NCBI RefSeq assembly: GCF_007904085.1
Contig: NZ_CP042326.1
Location: forward strand, 496,001-560,000
From: Euhalothece natronophila Z-M001
Lineage (GTDB): Bacteria; Cyanobacteriota; Cyanobacteriia; Cyanobacteriales; Rubidibacteraceae
Length of the DNA stretch: 64,000 bases
Reading direction: 5' to 3'
The notes beneath the pieces are model-generated. The model did not search any database, was not told the origin of the DNA, and saw nothing but the letters and a program-made list of their open reading frames with translations. Both the position numbers and the translations under genes were made by a program. Shown piece by piece: positions 17,691-28,000 of the stretch; positions within the stretch are counted from its first letter, which is position 1, and every line of letters starts with the position of its first letter.

Positions 17691-18587
17691 TTATGGAAAA
17701 GGAAAACGCATCCTCGTGTATATTAACCCAAGTGAGCCTTCCTGAAAAAGCTGCTCAATTTTGACATTGCTGGCAAAAATGGGAAGAACGCCCGTTAATT
17801 TTTGTCGTTGAATCACCCCCTGGCAACAGCGACACTTTTCTCCCTCGCGACCATAAACCCACGCTTTCCCCATATAATTGCCATTGACCCCCAAAAGATT
17901 GAGAAAACTATTAAACGTGGTTCCCCCTTCCTCAATTCCTGTTTTCAAAACCGAAAGAATCCCTTGGTGTAAATTCTCAATTTCGGGCTCACTTAAACAG
18001 TTTGCTTTTCGCAAAGGGGAAATTTGGCTTAAAAATAATGCCTCATCAGCATAAATATTGCCCATTCCAGCGACAACTTTTTGGTCTAACAAAGCCGTTT
18101 TAATGGCACAACGACGACTATTTAATTGGGCTTGCAAATAACTCGGGGTAAACTGCTCTGAAAATGGCTCTACCCCTAACTTTTTTAAGCCTGTAATAAT
18201 CGTTTGTGGTTCATACTCTGGGGGAACCCACCACACGCGACCAAACGTGCGTAAATCAATAAAGCGCAGTTCCTGTTGATTCGGAAAAAAGAAACGTAAC
18301 CTTGTATGTTTGGCTAACGGTTCATCTTGCTGGAGCCATAATAACTGACCACTCATCCGCAAATGAACCCCAAACCAACCCCCCGATGAGAGTTTAGCTA
18401 ATAAATATTTACCTCGCCGTTGCCATTGCTGTATGCTTGTACCCTTTAAGCCTTGCCAAAATTCTGTAATAGAAACAGGGTGAGCAATGCTACGTTCGAG
18501 TAACACTTCCCCACCCTGAAAAACTTGTCCTTGGGTCAATTGATTTAACCCACGACAAACCGTTTCCACCTCTGGTAGCTCTGGCAC
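17691..18587 (-). CDS. mutM: Formamidopyrimidine-DNA glycosylase MutM with C-terminal frameshift
   Basis: Removes 8-oxoguanine from DNA and nicks the strand. It starts with GTG and reads PELPEVETVCRGLN, the catalytic N-terminal proline family. The H2TH region (GMGNIYADEALFLSQISPLR) and the first zinc-finger pair (EKCRCCQG) are present. The last part is out of frame: after QRQKLTG the neighbouring frame reads GRSSHFCQQCQN and stops at 17755, exactly the expected finger. One G missing from a GGGG run (17791-17793 on the plus strand) explains this. As read, the protein lacks two zinc ligands and gains an unrelated tail. Confidence 0.88.
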   Translation of the reverse strand: MPELPEVETVCRGLNQLTQGQVFQGGEVLLERSIAHPVSITEFWQGLKGTSIQQWQRRGKYLLAKLSSGGWFGVHLRMSGQLLWLQQDEPLAKHTRLRFFFPNQQELRFIDLRTFGRVWWVPPEYEPQTIITGLKKLGVEPFSEQFTPSYLQAQLNSRRCAIKTALLDQKVVAGMGNIYADEALFLSQISPLRKANCLSEPEIENLHQGILSVLKTGIEEGGTTFNSFLNLLGVNGNYMGKAWVYGREGEKCRCCQGVIQRQKLTGVLPIFASNVKIEQLFQEGSLGLIYTRMRFPFP

Positions 18588-18596
18588 TAACCTGTC

Positions 18597-18860
18597 TTAT
18601 TCGCTTTTGCTAGCGGCAGCTTTGCTGTCATCTTTACTGCCAGACTTAGCTTTTTTCTTGGGAGCCGCTTCCACAACTTCCACTTCTTCTAAGCCGAAGT
18701 TGTTGGTATTAACTCCAGAATAGTTAACTTTATCAAACCGAACAATAACAGGATAGATAATGCCACTTTTATCGACACTGGCAACCGTGCCAACGTCGCC
18801 GTACCAGTAGGACTCTTTACGGAGGATTCTAACTTTATCTTTGCGATTGACTTCTGCCAT
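18597..18860 (-). CDS. psaE: Photosystem I reaction centre subunit IV PsaE
   Basis: A stromal PSI subunit of 87 residues with the SH3-like fold that helps dock ferredoxin and supports cyclic electron flow. The core matches the family throughout: [38 protein letters not shown] and LEEVEVV. The ATG at 18860 gives [10 protein letters not shown], the usual PsaE start; an in-frame ATG five codons upstream is less likely. The C-terminus is extended by a lysine/alanine/serine-rich tail of about 20 residues, seen in some cyanobacterial PsaE. It reads toward mutM, 9 bases away. Confidence 0.96.
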   Translation of the reverse strand: MAEVNRKDKVRILRKESYWYGDVGTVASVDKSGIIYPVIVRFDKVNYSGVNTNNFGLEEVEVVEAAPKKKAKSGSKDDSKAAASKSE

Positions 18861-18941
18861 GATTAAATTTCTCAAAAAATAACTTTTAAAACCAAGCCTA
18901 CTACTAGTTTGTCGTTTATTGGTGGGTTTTGATTTTAAGTT

Positions 18942-19568
18942 TTATTGCAAATTTCGCCATCGCAACTGCACAAAATTTGCCCTACGTCCCCACAAATCAG
19001 TGGTTGCGTAAATATTTTCTAGCTCCAAATTAAAGGGAACGGCTGTGGTTAAATACTTTTGGGTCAATTGTCCAATATCAGGGGCGAGAGTAGAAGCAAG
19101 GGTCATTCCCAAACCCATCCCTAATAATTGCGAAATCGGGTCTTTGGGCAAAACGACATGAGAGCCTAAAGTAAACCCTGCACTAAGCAATAGTGCGACG
19201 GAAACATTGGTTCCACACCGAGGATGAACTGCTAAGTCCCATTCTCCTTCTCTAAAACGTTGTAGAGCGATGCTAACGCCACGTTGTAATTGCTGTAGGG
19301 GAACCTCTCCATAGAGATAAAATCCTTTTTCTGTGGATAAGCCCCCCAAAGTTTCATTATCGGTGCGGGTAGGAGAAAAACTCATCCTTTGACCATTTTT
19401 TGTTCCATCCTCGCTTAAAATCCAAACTGTGCCATGTTCTAGGGCGTGAACTTGCCGTAACATGAGAAAATCTTTCAACCCTGGGAGAAAAGGAAGCTGT
19501 TTTAAGAGTTCGCTATCTCCCGTGGGCTGAGGGCGTAAAAACTCCGTTGCAGTAGTGTCAATACTCAT
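18942..19568 (-). CDS. Conserved cyanobacterial protein (DUF6391-like)
   Basis: About 208 residues from the ATG at 19568. A histidine-rich motif, RQVHALEHGTVWIL (about 40-53), and a small-residue stretch with a possible membrane segment (TNVSVALLLSAGFTLGSHVVL) stand out. The C-terminus is basic and beta-like. I recall this pattern from proteins confined to cyanobacteria, labelled DUF6391; the label is from memory and the function is unknown. The HALEH motif could bind a metal, which is inference. Confidence 0.6.
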   Translation of the reverse strand: MSIDTTATEFLRPQPTGDSELLKQLPFLPGLKDFLMLRQVHALEHGTVWILSEDGTKNGQRMSFSPTRTDNETLGGLSTEKGFYLYGEVPLQQLQRGVSIALQRFREGEWDLAVHPRCGTNVSVALLLSAGFTLGSHVVLPKDPISQLLGMGLGMTLASTLAPDIGQLTQKYLTTAVPFNLELENIYATTDLWGRRANFVQLRWRNLQ

Positions 19569-19645
19569 CAGCAAACCAGACTAATAATGTTTTCCCTGTG
19601 GTCAGGTTTACTCTAATTTTAACGAGATTTTGACCCATGCTAACG

Positions 19646-22009
19646 TTATCTTCGTTGGGGGGTGGGATAACCCTGTTGGTCTAACATTTCTCTTGCACCA
19701 GGACCGGGTTCATAGTTCATGCTTCCACCACCTCCTTCTAGAGAATCATCCATAACTTGAGGCGTTAACAAGACAATAACTTCTTGACGTTCTTGAGTTC
19801 GACTGGTGCTTCTAAAAAGGGAACCAATAATGGGAAGATCACCCAAAATGGGAACTTTACTAACAGTTGTGCGGTCTTGATCTTGAATAATTCCAGCTAA
19901 AATTAGGGTTTGCCCATCTCGCAGACGAATTTGCCCAGAACTTAAACTGCGCTCTTGGAGTAAGGCAATTTCTCCTACTGGCGTGTTTTGTGTACCACTA
20001 ATAGCGGAAACAGTGGGATCAACATTGAGAGTAATAAAACCATTATCATCAATCCGTTGCACATCAATGTCTAAGATCAATCCTGCATCCCGAATAACAG
20101 GTTCTTCTACGGTAAAGCTATCATCGCCCACTTCTCGAACAACTAGTTCGGTTCCGCCAAAAACTTCCTCAGTGAGGTTAACTTGCGCTAATTCTCCTTC
20201 TTGGACAACGAGAGTGGGATCAGTGAGGATTTTTGCGTTACCACTGGTGACTTCTGCTTCGAGTAATCCTAAGAAGCGACTGGGAAATTGGAATAACTCA
20301 GGAACGCTAAATTCAATCTCTCCCTCGTCAATTTCAGTGATGCCAGGCTGAAACGGGTTTTCTGGGGTCCCAAAATTAGGGCGAACTGATCTGGGGAATC
20401 TTGTAGTACCACCACTTTCAAAAAGTTCACCTTCTGCATCCTCAAAAATAAAACCTTCATCTATAACATCACCACTCCGACCAGGCTCACTAAATGGGGC
20501 ATCAGGTTGAAGATCAAAAAACGGCTGTGCTTCTGCGTCACCAGGGATAGGGGTTGATCGGACAGGTGGCAAAGGTCGCCCACGAGTTTCTGTTACATCT
20601 CCACTTGTTGGTGGGGTTGTTCCCCCAAAGCCAACTGCGGCTGCTCCAGCATCGCTGACAAAAAAGCTATCACCAATGCCAAAGGAAAAACTGGTGCTAA
20701 AATCATCAGTTTCGAGCAAGTTAACGTCAATGATTTTGACATTAACGGCAACTTGGCGCCGACGGGCATCTAACTGCTGCAGAAAGTCAGTGGCAATTTC
20801 AATACTGCGTGGCTCCCCCACTAGGGTAATAGAATTAAGGCGTTCATCCACTGAGACAGATAATCCTTGTAGTAAATCTCCACTGTTACTATTTTCTCCG
20901 TCTCCGGCTCCGGCTGCGCCCTGACTGGCCAGAAAATTGGCGGCATCACTTGCTGGAACTTGGTTTAAGCGTACAGAGCGAGTCATTAAGTTTCGCGCTC
21001 CTCGGGGGAGGTTAGCCCCAACAAAAATGGTATTGCCGCGGCGGTTGGCTTGTAAGTTGGAGAGTTGTAAAACGGAATTGAAGGCCTCTTGGACTGATTC
21101 GTTTTCTAAATCAACGGAAATGGTTTGCTGTGCTTCATCACCAGCTTGATCTGCAAAAACGAGGTTTAGATCAGCCGATCGCGCTAATAGAGATAACACC
21201 TCTCGCACTGGGGCTTCTCGCAACACTAACCGAGAGACGCGATCATCAACGCCCAAACTAACCATATCGGGAGAAGAATCAATGGTAGAAACTGCCATAT
21301 CTCCTACTGGGGGAGCTGTTGCTCGGGGGCGAGTCGGTTCTAGTTCAGGAGAGGGTTGTTGTCCCTGCTGTGCTGGTTGCTGATTTATTTCCACATCGGG
21401 ATCTGGAAACATTACGTCTGCGTCAGTGCCAGGCTCTTCTGGGGGGTCTGATTCAGGTAAAGAAGGAACTTGCGCTTCTTCAGATGGTTGTTGTTGAGGT
21501 GAGGGAGAAGCAGGTTGTTCTTGCTGAGGTGGCTGTTGTTGAGGTGAAGGAGAAGCAGGTTGTTCTTGCTGAGATGGTTCTTCGGCAGCGACTTGAGAAG
21601 GCTCTTGTCCTGGGAGGCTCAAACCAAGAATCACTTCGCCATTTGCAACAGATTCAAGGATAGCTTCTGGAGTTTCATCAGTTCCGGTAACGGTTACTTG
21701 CACGCGATCTGTGTCTGCTTGAGTAATCGTTAAAGATTCTACCCCTGGAAAAGGATTATCATGGGTAACTTCAGTTTCTCCTTCTAAATCAATTTCGGCA
21801 TTATCTAAGTCTGCAATTAAGACATTTCCATCTTGAGTGGTGGAAATATTGGCTTCTCCTTGAGTTCGGAGGTAAAGATTAAAACCTTGTTCTGTTTCCT
21901 CTAACTGTACATTTTCTTGAGCTTTTGCTATTTCTATTGCAGGTGACATGACCAACATGGCTGTCACTGCTAGTCCTATTCCCCATTGCGAAGATAGTTT
22001 GTTAATCAT
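19646..22009 (-). CDS. pilQ: Type IV pilus secretin PilQ
   Basis: Outer-membrane secretin through which the pilus fibre passes. A signal peptide (residues 1-30 from the chosen start) is followed by an AMIN domain (about 40-125), a proline/glutamine-rich linker with a duplicated 14-residue unit (about 150-190), an STN-like domain (about 265-330), a NolW domain and the C-terminal secretin (about 590-760, with QTLILAGIIQDQD and VPILGDLPIIGSLFRS). The ATG at 22009 has GAGGAAAC just upstream and opens the signal peptide, so it is preferred to 22030. It is last in pilM-N-O-Q. Confidence 0.95.
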   Translation of the reverse strand: MINKLSSQWGIGLAVTAMLVMSPAIEIAKAQENVQLEETEQGFNLYLRTQGEANISTTQDGNVLIADLDNAEIDLEGETEVTHDNPFPGVESLTITQADTDRVQVTVTGTDETPEAILESVANGEVILGLSLPGQEPSQVAAEEPSQQEQPASPSPQQQPPQQEQPASPSPQQQPSEEAQVPSLPESDPPEEPGTDADVMFPDPDVEINQQPAQQGQQPSPELEPTRPRATAPPVGDMAVSTIDSSPDMVSLGVDDRVSRLVLREAPVREVLSLLARSADLNLVFADQAGDEAQQTISVDLENESVQEAFNSVLQLSNLQANRRGNTIFVGANLPRGARNLMTRSVRLNQVPASDAANFLASQGAAGAGDGENSNSGDLLQGLSVSVDERLNSITLVGEPRSIEIATDFLQQLDARRRQVAVNVKIIDVNLLETDDFSTSFSFGIGDSFFVSDAGAAAVGFGGTTPPTSGDVTETRGRPLPPVRSTPIPGDAEAQPFFDLQPDAPFSEPGRSGDVIDEGFIFEDAEGELFESGGTTRFPRSVRPNFGTPENPFQPGITEIDEGEIEFSVPELFQFPSRFLGLLEAEVTSGNAKILTDPTLVVQEGELAQVNLTEEVFGGTELVVREVGDDSFTVEEPVIRDAGLILDIDVQRIDDNGFITLNVDPTVSAISGTQNTPVGEIALLQERSLSSGQIRLRDGQTLILAGIIQDQDRTTVSKVPILGDLPIIGSLFRSTSRTQERQEVIVLLTPQVMDDSLEGGGGSMNYEPGPGAREMLDQQGYPTPQRR

Positions 22010-22084
22010 TGTTTCCTCACTCCTCATCATAAATTAGTAGTTTATTATTGCACTTTTCCCAATTTCAATTAAATAACTTTCAAC

Positions 22085-22876
22085 TTAGTCCTCGTCATTA
22101 TCATTTTCGTCACCTCCTTCTTCAAGTTCTCTTAAAACCTCTGGATCAACTGGCAAAATAGCTTCTAATTGAAAACTTGACCGCAATTGTGGAGTTGTCA
22201 TTGCTAACAAGCGATTTTCCTCAGGAGAAAATCTTCCTTGCGGTTGTTCTACCAATTGGGTACTAAAGTCATTTACCAATAGTAAAGGCTGTAATTGTTC
22301 TAGGTTTCTTAATAATTGTTGGGTTTGAGAGTAAGTTCCAACGACTTCTAAGTTATAGGTTTGGCGTTGAACTCTACCATCAACTGCACTCCCAAAAGAG
22401 CCATCTTCAACTACTTCTGGGCTTGTCATTTGTGGCTGAAAACTCTCTAGTTGAAATTCAGTTGTTTCTCCTTGGATTTCGACATCGCCAATTTGATTAG
22501 CAGTTCTTTGAATTGTTTGATCTAAGTCAAATAATAGGGTATCTAAGTTCTCTTGACTGGCTAAAAGAGCTAACACTTGATTTTGTTGTGATCTTACTTG
22601 TTCAATTTCTTGTTCAAGTTCCCCTACGCGATCGCGCCGATCAGGCTGAGCTTCAATTTGACTTTCGAGATCATTTCTTTCGCTAACCAAATCATCATAT
22701 TCTTGTTGTGCTGGTTGAACTAACTCAAACCATAAATAAATAGCAGCAATTAAGCCAAGAACGCCAAAGGTAATACCACTTACTAAGGGAGTAAAGGTAA
22801 TCCCAAAGGCTTCTGGATAGCCACCGCCTTCTTCTTCTAGTTGTTCTTCTGGGGGTAATTCGTCACTAAATGTCAT
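22085..22876 (-). CDS. pilO: Type IV pilus assembly protein PilO
   Basis: A 263-residue inner-membrane protein. One membrane segment near residues 30-52 (FGVLGLIAAIYLWFEL) is followed by a coiled coil (SERNDLESQIEAQPDRRDRV, EQEIEQVRSQQNQ) and a ferredoxin-like periplasmic domain. PilO pairs with PilN and links the inner-membrane platform to PilQ. The C-terminus is strongly acidic. A GAGGAAA ribosome site precedes the ATG, and the gene lies between pilN and pilQ with short gaps. Confidence 0.9.
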   Translation of the reverse strand: MTFSDELPPEEQLEEEGGGYPEAFGITFTPLVSGITFGVLGLIAAIYLWFELVQPAQQEYDDLVSERNDLESQIEAQPDRRDRVGELEQEIEQVRSQQNQVLALLASQENLDTLLFDLDQTIQRTANQIGDVEIQGETTEFQLESFQPQMTSPEVVEDGSFGSAVDGRVQRQTYNLEVVGTYSQTQQLLRNLEQLQPLLLVNDFSTQLVEQPQGRFSPEENRLLAMTTPQLRSSFQLEAILPVDPEVLRELEEGGDENDNDED

Positions 22877-22904
22877 AAGTGTTTCCTCTTAATTTTTTAA
22901 GTAA

Positions 22905-23651
22905 TTATTCGATGATTCCTCTCTCTTGCAAAGTTCTAATGCGAGTCACTAAACCAGTTGCTCCTTTCTCCTCGAAATTAGCAATTAATTCCGAAGCAGG
23001 TTCATCATTAAGTTGAAAAGAAATTGTATAACTAATCACTCTGGCTGCAGATACTTCTTCAACATCTTGAGGGAGTTCTTCAATTTCAACACTAAAGTCA
23101 GTGCGACTTGCTGTTTGTAGATTAACACTTTCTTGCTCAATAAAAGGAGAACGTTTTAAGGTCAAAACAAAGTAATTAACCGCTTCAAAAGACTCCCCAA
23201 TTCCTTCTACATCAAAGCTATCTTGTTCACCTTCCTGTAAAGAATTAATCTGGATATTTCCAGGAGCGCGATCGCGTACATCCTGTAACACTGCTGACAT
23301 GGGTTTAATCGTATTAAAAATATCAGCAAGCGCGGTTAAATTGTCCTCAGCTTCTTCTAACTCTTCTTCCTTTTGATTAATCTCCTCCTGTTGACCTTCT
23401 AATTGACCCAATTCTTGCTCTAAATCACTAACGTCTTCTTCTACCCCCTCGATTTGTTGAGAAATAATTAACTGATACCCAAAGACCATTGCTGGTAGAG
23501 CCACCCCAACAATTGCCCCGACAATTAGAGGTAATTTATCGTCTTCGCCTCCTCCTTGTGGAGTAAAGGTTTGTCGTTGAGTTTGTGTTTCTTTGCGCGG
23601 TTTTGCCTCTTGTTTGCGCTCCCTAAGGAAATTAACATCTAAGCTATACAT
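22905..23651 (-). CDS. pilN: Type IV pilus assembly protein PilN
   Basis: 248 residues. The N-terminus MYSLDVNFLRERK is the conserved cytoplasmic tail that binds PilM. A membrane segment (about 40-62, LPLIVGAIVGVALPAMVFGY) and a glutamate-rich coiled coil (about 75-110) come next, then a periplasmic ferredoxin-like domain. AGGAG lies upstream of the ATG. It sits 15 bases after pilM, in the order known for pil operons. Confidence 0.9.
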   Translation of the reverse strand: MYSLDVNFLRERKQEAKPRKETQTQRQTFTPQGGGEDDKLPLIVGAIVGVALPAMVFGYQLIISQQIEGVEEDVSDLEQELGQLEGQQEEINQKEEELEEAEDNLTALADIFNTIKPMSAVLQDVRDRAPGNIQINSLQEGEQDSFDVEGIGESFEAVNYFVLTLKRSPFIEQESVNLQTASRTDFSVEIEELPQDVEEVSAARVISYTISFQLNDEPASELIANFEEKGATGLVTRIRTLQERGIIE

Positions 23652-23666
23652 AAATTGACACTCCTT

Positions 23667-24779
23667 TTATGCTTCTCGTAGGGCTAGCCCTAAAACCGTT
23701 CCCAAACTGACGCGTTGAGCCACAGAAATTTCTTCATCCGTTTCTAAGGATAAAGCCTCAACGGGATCAATTTGGGTCGCTGGAATATTAAGACGCTGAT
23801 AAAAGAAGCTATCTAATTGACCAATCCCGGCTCCGGAACCTGCTAAAAAGATTTGGACAATTTCTAAGCCTTCAGTTTGATTTAAGTAATAATCTGCCGA
23901 ACGACGAACTTCATCGGTTAATTCCCCTAAAACTCGCTGTAATGCTTCCATCCCGGGATTAAAAGGTGTCGTTTGTTCTTTAGCATCAGAGGGTAGGGGC
24001 AAGGTCATTTCTTGTAAAGGCTCTAAATTCCGAGAAGGAGGAAGATTCATGGCGCGACTGAGGGCACTTTGCAGTTGAAAACTCCCAATGGGAATGGTGC
24101 GGTTAAACTCGGGCACGCCATCAACGATAATCGCCAATTCGGTGCTATCAAACTCAATATCCACTAAAATCACGGCTTCTTGAGAAGGATACTGTCGCAG
24201 CTGTTCTCGGATCGTCCGAATGAGCGCGATCGTGTTAATCTCAAGAGCATTAATGTTGAGTCCGACTTGCTCTTGAAAAATATCAAGATAGAGATCCGTT
24301 ACTTCTCGCCGTGTGGCAATGAGTAGCACTTGTACTTTTTCAATCCCATCTTCATCAGCAAAGTAGCCTAATTTCTGATAGTCTAAGTCCACTTCCTCTT
24401 TAGGATAGGGGAGATAAAGCCCTGCTTCTTGATTGAGAACCACATCTCTTAATTCGTCTTCTTCTAGTTCTGCCGGTACTGGAATAATATTGACAATAGA
24501 GTCTCGCATCGGAATCGCCGTGCTAACACTTTGGGAGGTGATATTGTTCTCCTCTAGAGCTTCCTTAATTAATTCGGCAAGACTAGGTGGATCAAAAATT
24601 CGTCCCTCAGTGTAAATTCCCTCGGGAACGTCTTTAGTAGCAAGGGTTGCTAGTTCATAACCTTGCTCTGTGCTATTTACTTTTGCAATGTTAATTTGGT
24701 TCGGTGTAATTTCAATTCCTACTCCCTTTGCCTTCTTTTGAAGAAAGCCAGGAGTCAGTTTTGATAAAAATTTTAACAT
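23667..24779 (-). CDS. pilM: Type IV pilus assembly ATPase-like protein PilM
   Basis: A 370-residue cytoplasmic protein with the actin/FtsA-like fold that binds ATP and the PilN tail. Family segments include GVGIEITPNQINIAKV (about 20-35), STAIPMRDSIVNIIPVP (about 85-101), AVILVDIEFDSTELAIIVDG and the nucleotide-contacting IFLAGSGAGIGQL near residue 315. It is the first gene of the pilM-N-O-Q operon. A 284-base divergent promoter region separates it from the UPF0182 gene. No pilP is present, as is usual in cyanobacteria. Confidence 0.93.
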   Translation of the reverse strand: MLKFLSKLTPGFLQKKAKGVGIEITPNQINIAKVNSTEQGYELATLATKDVPEGIYTEGRIFDPPSLAELIKEALEENNITSQSVSTAIPMRDSIVNIIPVPAELEEDELRDVVLNQEAGLYLPYPKEEVDLDYQKLGYFADEDGIEKVQVLLIATRREVTDLYLDIFQEQVGLNINALEINTIALIRTIREQLRQYPSQEAVILVDIEFDSTELAIIVDGVPEFNRTIPIGSFQLQSALSRAMNLPPSRNLEPLQEMTLPLPSDAKEQTTPFNPGMEALQRVLGELTDEVRRSADYYLNQTEGLEIVQIFLAGSGAGIGQLDSFFYQRLNIPATQIDPVEALSLETDEEISVAQRVSLGTVLGLALREA

Positions 24780-25063
24780 CTCTTTAATCGGGCTATTTGC
24801 TTAAAGTTTACAGAAAAGCAAACTGCTTAATTGTCAACAATTTTTCGTTTACTTTAAATGATCTCATACACTTTTTGTAAAAGTCTGAGGAAATTACTTA
24901 CTTAGCTACTTTGATGGATTTTTGCTAGAATTAACGGAGATAAGTCATTGATCATTGTGTAAGACAAAAAAAAGGACAAGTAATAAAGGATAAATAACTC
25001 AGTTGTTCCATTAATTTAGTCATTCCTCTCCTCGATAATCCCCTTTACTAATACTTCCCAACA

Positions 25064-28000
25064 ATGACAGTAAATCAATCTCCATCATCTTTTTCAACTC
25101 CTCGCCAAAGAAAAATTTTACGCAAGAGCTATTTCTGGTTAAAATTGCTTATTATTACCGTTGGATTGATTACAACGGTAGATTTAGTGTGTCGTTTCTT
25201 GGGGGAGTGGTTTTGGTTTCAGGAAGTTGACTACTTAGGGGTTTGGTTAACCCGTCTTTTAACTCAAATTAGTCTAGCAACGAGCGTTTTTGCTGTTTCA
25301 GCACTATTTTTAGGACTGAACTTGTTCCTTGCGGAAAAGCTAAGTGGGTTTGAGTCCTCTAATTACGGTAAGAGTTATGCTCAAAAAAAACCAATTCTGG
25401 GGAAAATGACTCTCCGCCCTCTCTTAACGTTGATGGGGTTAATTTGTCTTTTGATTAGCTTTTTGTTACTGCATTACTTGCAAATTAGTTTATCCTTTCT
25501 GAGTTCAATTTTAGAAATTCCCTTTCTAACTAATTTATATACCGCTTCAGATGTTACAGAAAGCTACGATGTTTCTAATTTAAAGCCCTTTTTTATTTCT
25601 TCCCTGAAGTTACAAGATATTCAAAATTTACTCCAACAAATTTGGCAAGCAAAATGGCAAATCCCTATTTTAATTGGATTTTGTGGCTTTTTAATGATGA
25701 AAAGGCGGTTAGGGTTAAAGTTATTTGCTGGGGTTATTAGCGTTTTTTTAGGTTTAGTTTGTGCTTTAAATTGGGAACAGCTTTTGCTATTTCTAAATGC
25801 CATTTCGTTTGAAAAAACTGATCCAATTTTTAGCAAAGATGTGGGATTTTATGTTTTTAGCTTACCGATTTGGGAATTATTAGATTTTTGGGTAGGAGGC
25901 TTATTTTTATATGGCTTATGTGCAGTCAGTTTAATTTACTTAGGTTCTAATAATAGCATTTCTAACGGGCAGTTTTTAGGGTTTTCTTATCCCCAATTGC
26001 GTCATTTATATGGGCTAGGGGGTCTGGTATTATTAACCTTATCTTTAAGGCACGCCTTAGCACGATATGAACTATTGTACTCAGAACGAGGGGTGATCTA
26101 TGGGGCAAGTTATGCTGATGCACAAGTGCAACTCCCGGTGGAAACGTTTTTAAGTATTACTGCTGCGATCGCGGGAATTTGGTTATTTGCTCACGCACTC
26201 ATTCATCCCAATCGTTTTCAAATCAGTGGTCGTTCCCCTTGGGTTGCTCTGATTATCTATGCCTTAGGATTGTTGTTAGGAGTAGGGTTAACGCCATTAG
26301 TCCAACAGTTTGAGGTACTTCCTAATGAGTTAGAAAAAGAAAGACCCTATTTAGAACGATCAATTACCATGACTCGCGCTGGGTTTGCTTTAGATCGGAT
26401 TGAAGAAGAACCCTTTGATCCCCAAGGAGATTTAACTCTAGCAGATATTGAAGCCAATGATCAGACGATTCGCAATATTCGGCTTTGGGATACTCGCCCC
26501 ATTTTACAAACCAATCGTCAATTACAACGAATTCGTCTTTACTATGAGTTCCCTGATGCTGATATTGACCGTTATACCCTGCTAAAAGGCATTGGGGATC
26601 TAGAAAATCCTAATCAACTGACAGAACGCCAGCAGGTTATTATTTCCCCGCGAGAATTAAACTTTAGTGCAATTCCTCAACAAGGTCAAACTTGGGTGAA
26701 TCGCCATTTAGTTTATACCCACGGTTATGGGTTTACTCTCTCTCCGGTTAATCAAGTGGGTGAAGGGGGATTGCCTTACTATTATATTCAAGATATTGGT
26801 ACAGGAGAAGAGGAAGAAGCCGGAAAACTAAGAACTGCTAATCCGCAGATTCGCGATAGTATCCCCATTGGCAATCCCAGAATTTATTATGGCGAGTTAA
26901 CTCAAGATTATGTCATGACGCGGACGGGACAACTAGAGTTAGATTTTCCTCGCGGCGACGAGAATGCTTATAACGTTTACGGCGGTGAAGGGGGGATTAA
27001 TATTGGCAGTTGGTGGCGAAGAGGATTATTTGCTGAGTATTTGAAAGATTGGCAAATGTTGTTTACTCAAAATTTTACAACTGAAACCACCCTCCTCATG
27101 CGACGGAATATTAAAGAAAGGGTTAGCGCGATCGCGCCGTTTTTAGGGTTTGATCGCGATCCTTACTTGGTCACTGCCCACACTGAAGACTCTTTAGCAG
27201 GAACATCAGAAAGTCATCTTTATTGGATTCTCGATGCTTATACCATGAATGACCATTATCCCTATTCTGATCCAGGGGGTTATGGCTTTAACTATATCCG
27301 TAATTCAGTGAAGGTGATTATTGATGCTTACGATGGGGATATCCAATTTTACATTGCTGATGATGATCCCATTATTCATGCGTGGGACAAAGTGTTTCCA
27401 GATTTATTCCACTCTCTAGAGGAGATGCCGATAACCCTAAGAAGCCATATTCGCTATCCTGTGGATTTGTTTAAGGTGCAATCAGAAAGACTCTTAAACT
27501 ATCACATGACGGATCCGCAAGTTTTTTATAACCGAGAGGATCAATGGGAAATTCCCCGAGAAATTTATGGCACACAAGCCCAAGCCGTAGAACCCTATTA
27601 TCTCACCATGAAGTTGCCTGATGCCGAACGAGAAGAGTTTATTCTCTTACTTCCGTTTACGCCACCAGACCGAAATAATATGATTGCTTGGTTGGCAGCG
27701 CGATCGGATGGCGAATTTTATGGGCGACAATTACTCTATCAATTCCCGAAACAGAGATTAATTTTTGGACCGGAACAAATAGAAGCCTTAATTAATCAAG
27801 ACCCGGTGATTTCTCAACAAATCTCTCTCTGGAATCGACAAGGATCGCAAACCATACAAGGTAATTTATTAGTGATTCCCATTGAAGAATCCTTATTGTA
27901 TGTGGAACCCGTTTACTTAGAAGCAGCGCGAACCAGTTTACCCACCCTAATTCGAGTCATTGTGGTATATGAAAATCGGATTGCTATGGCAGAAACTTTA

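Noticed and set aside
19983-21663. Several open frames antisense to pilQ, including 82-122 codon ones
   Set aside because: They are low-complexity Ser/Thr/Val-rich mirrors of the acidic and PQ-rich pilQ regions, with no start signals.
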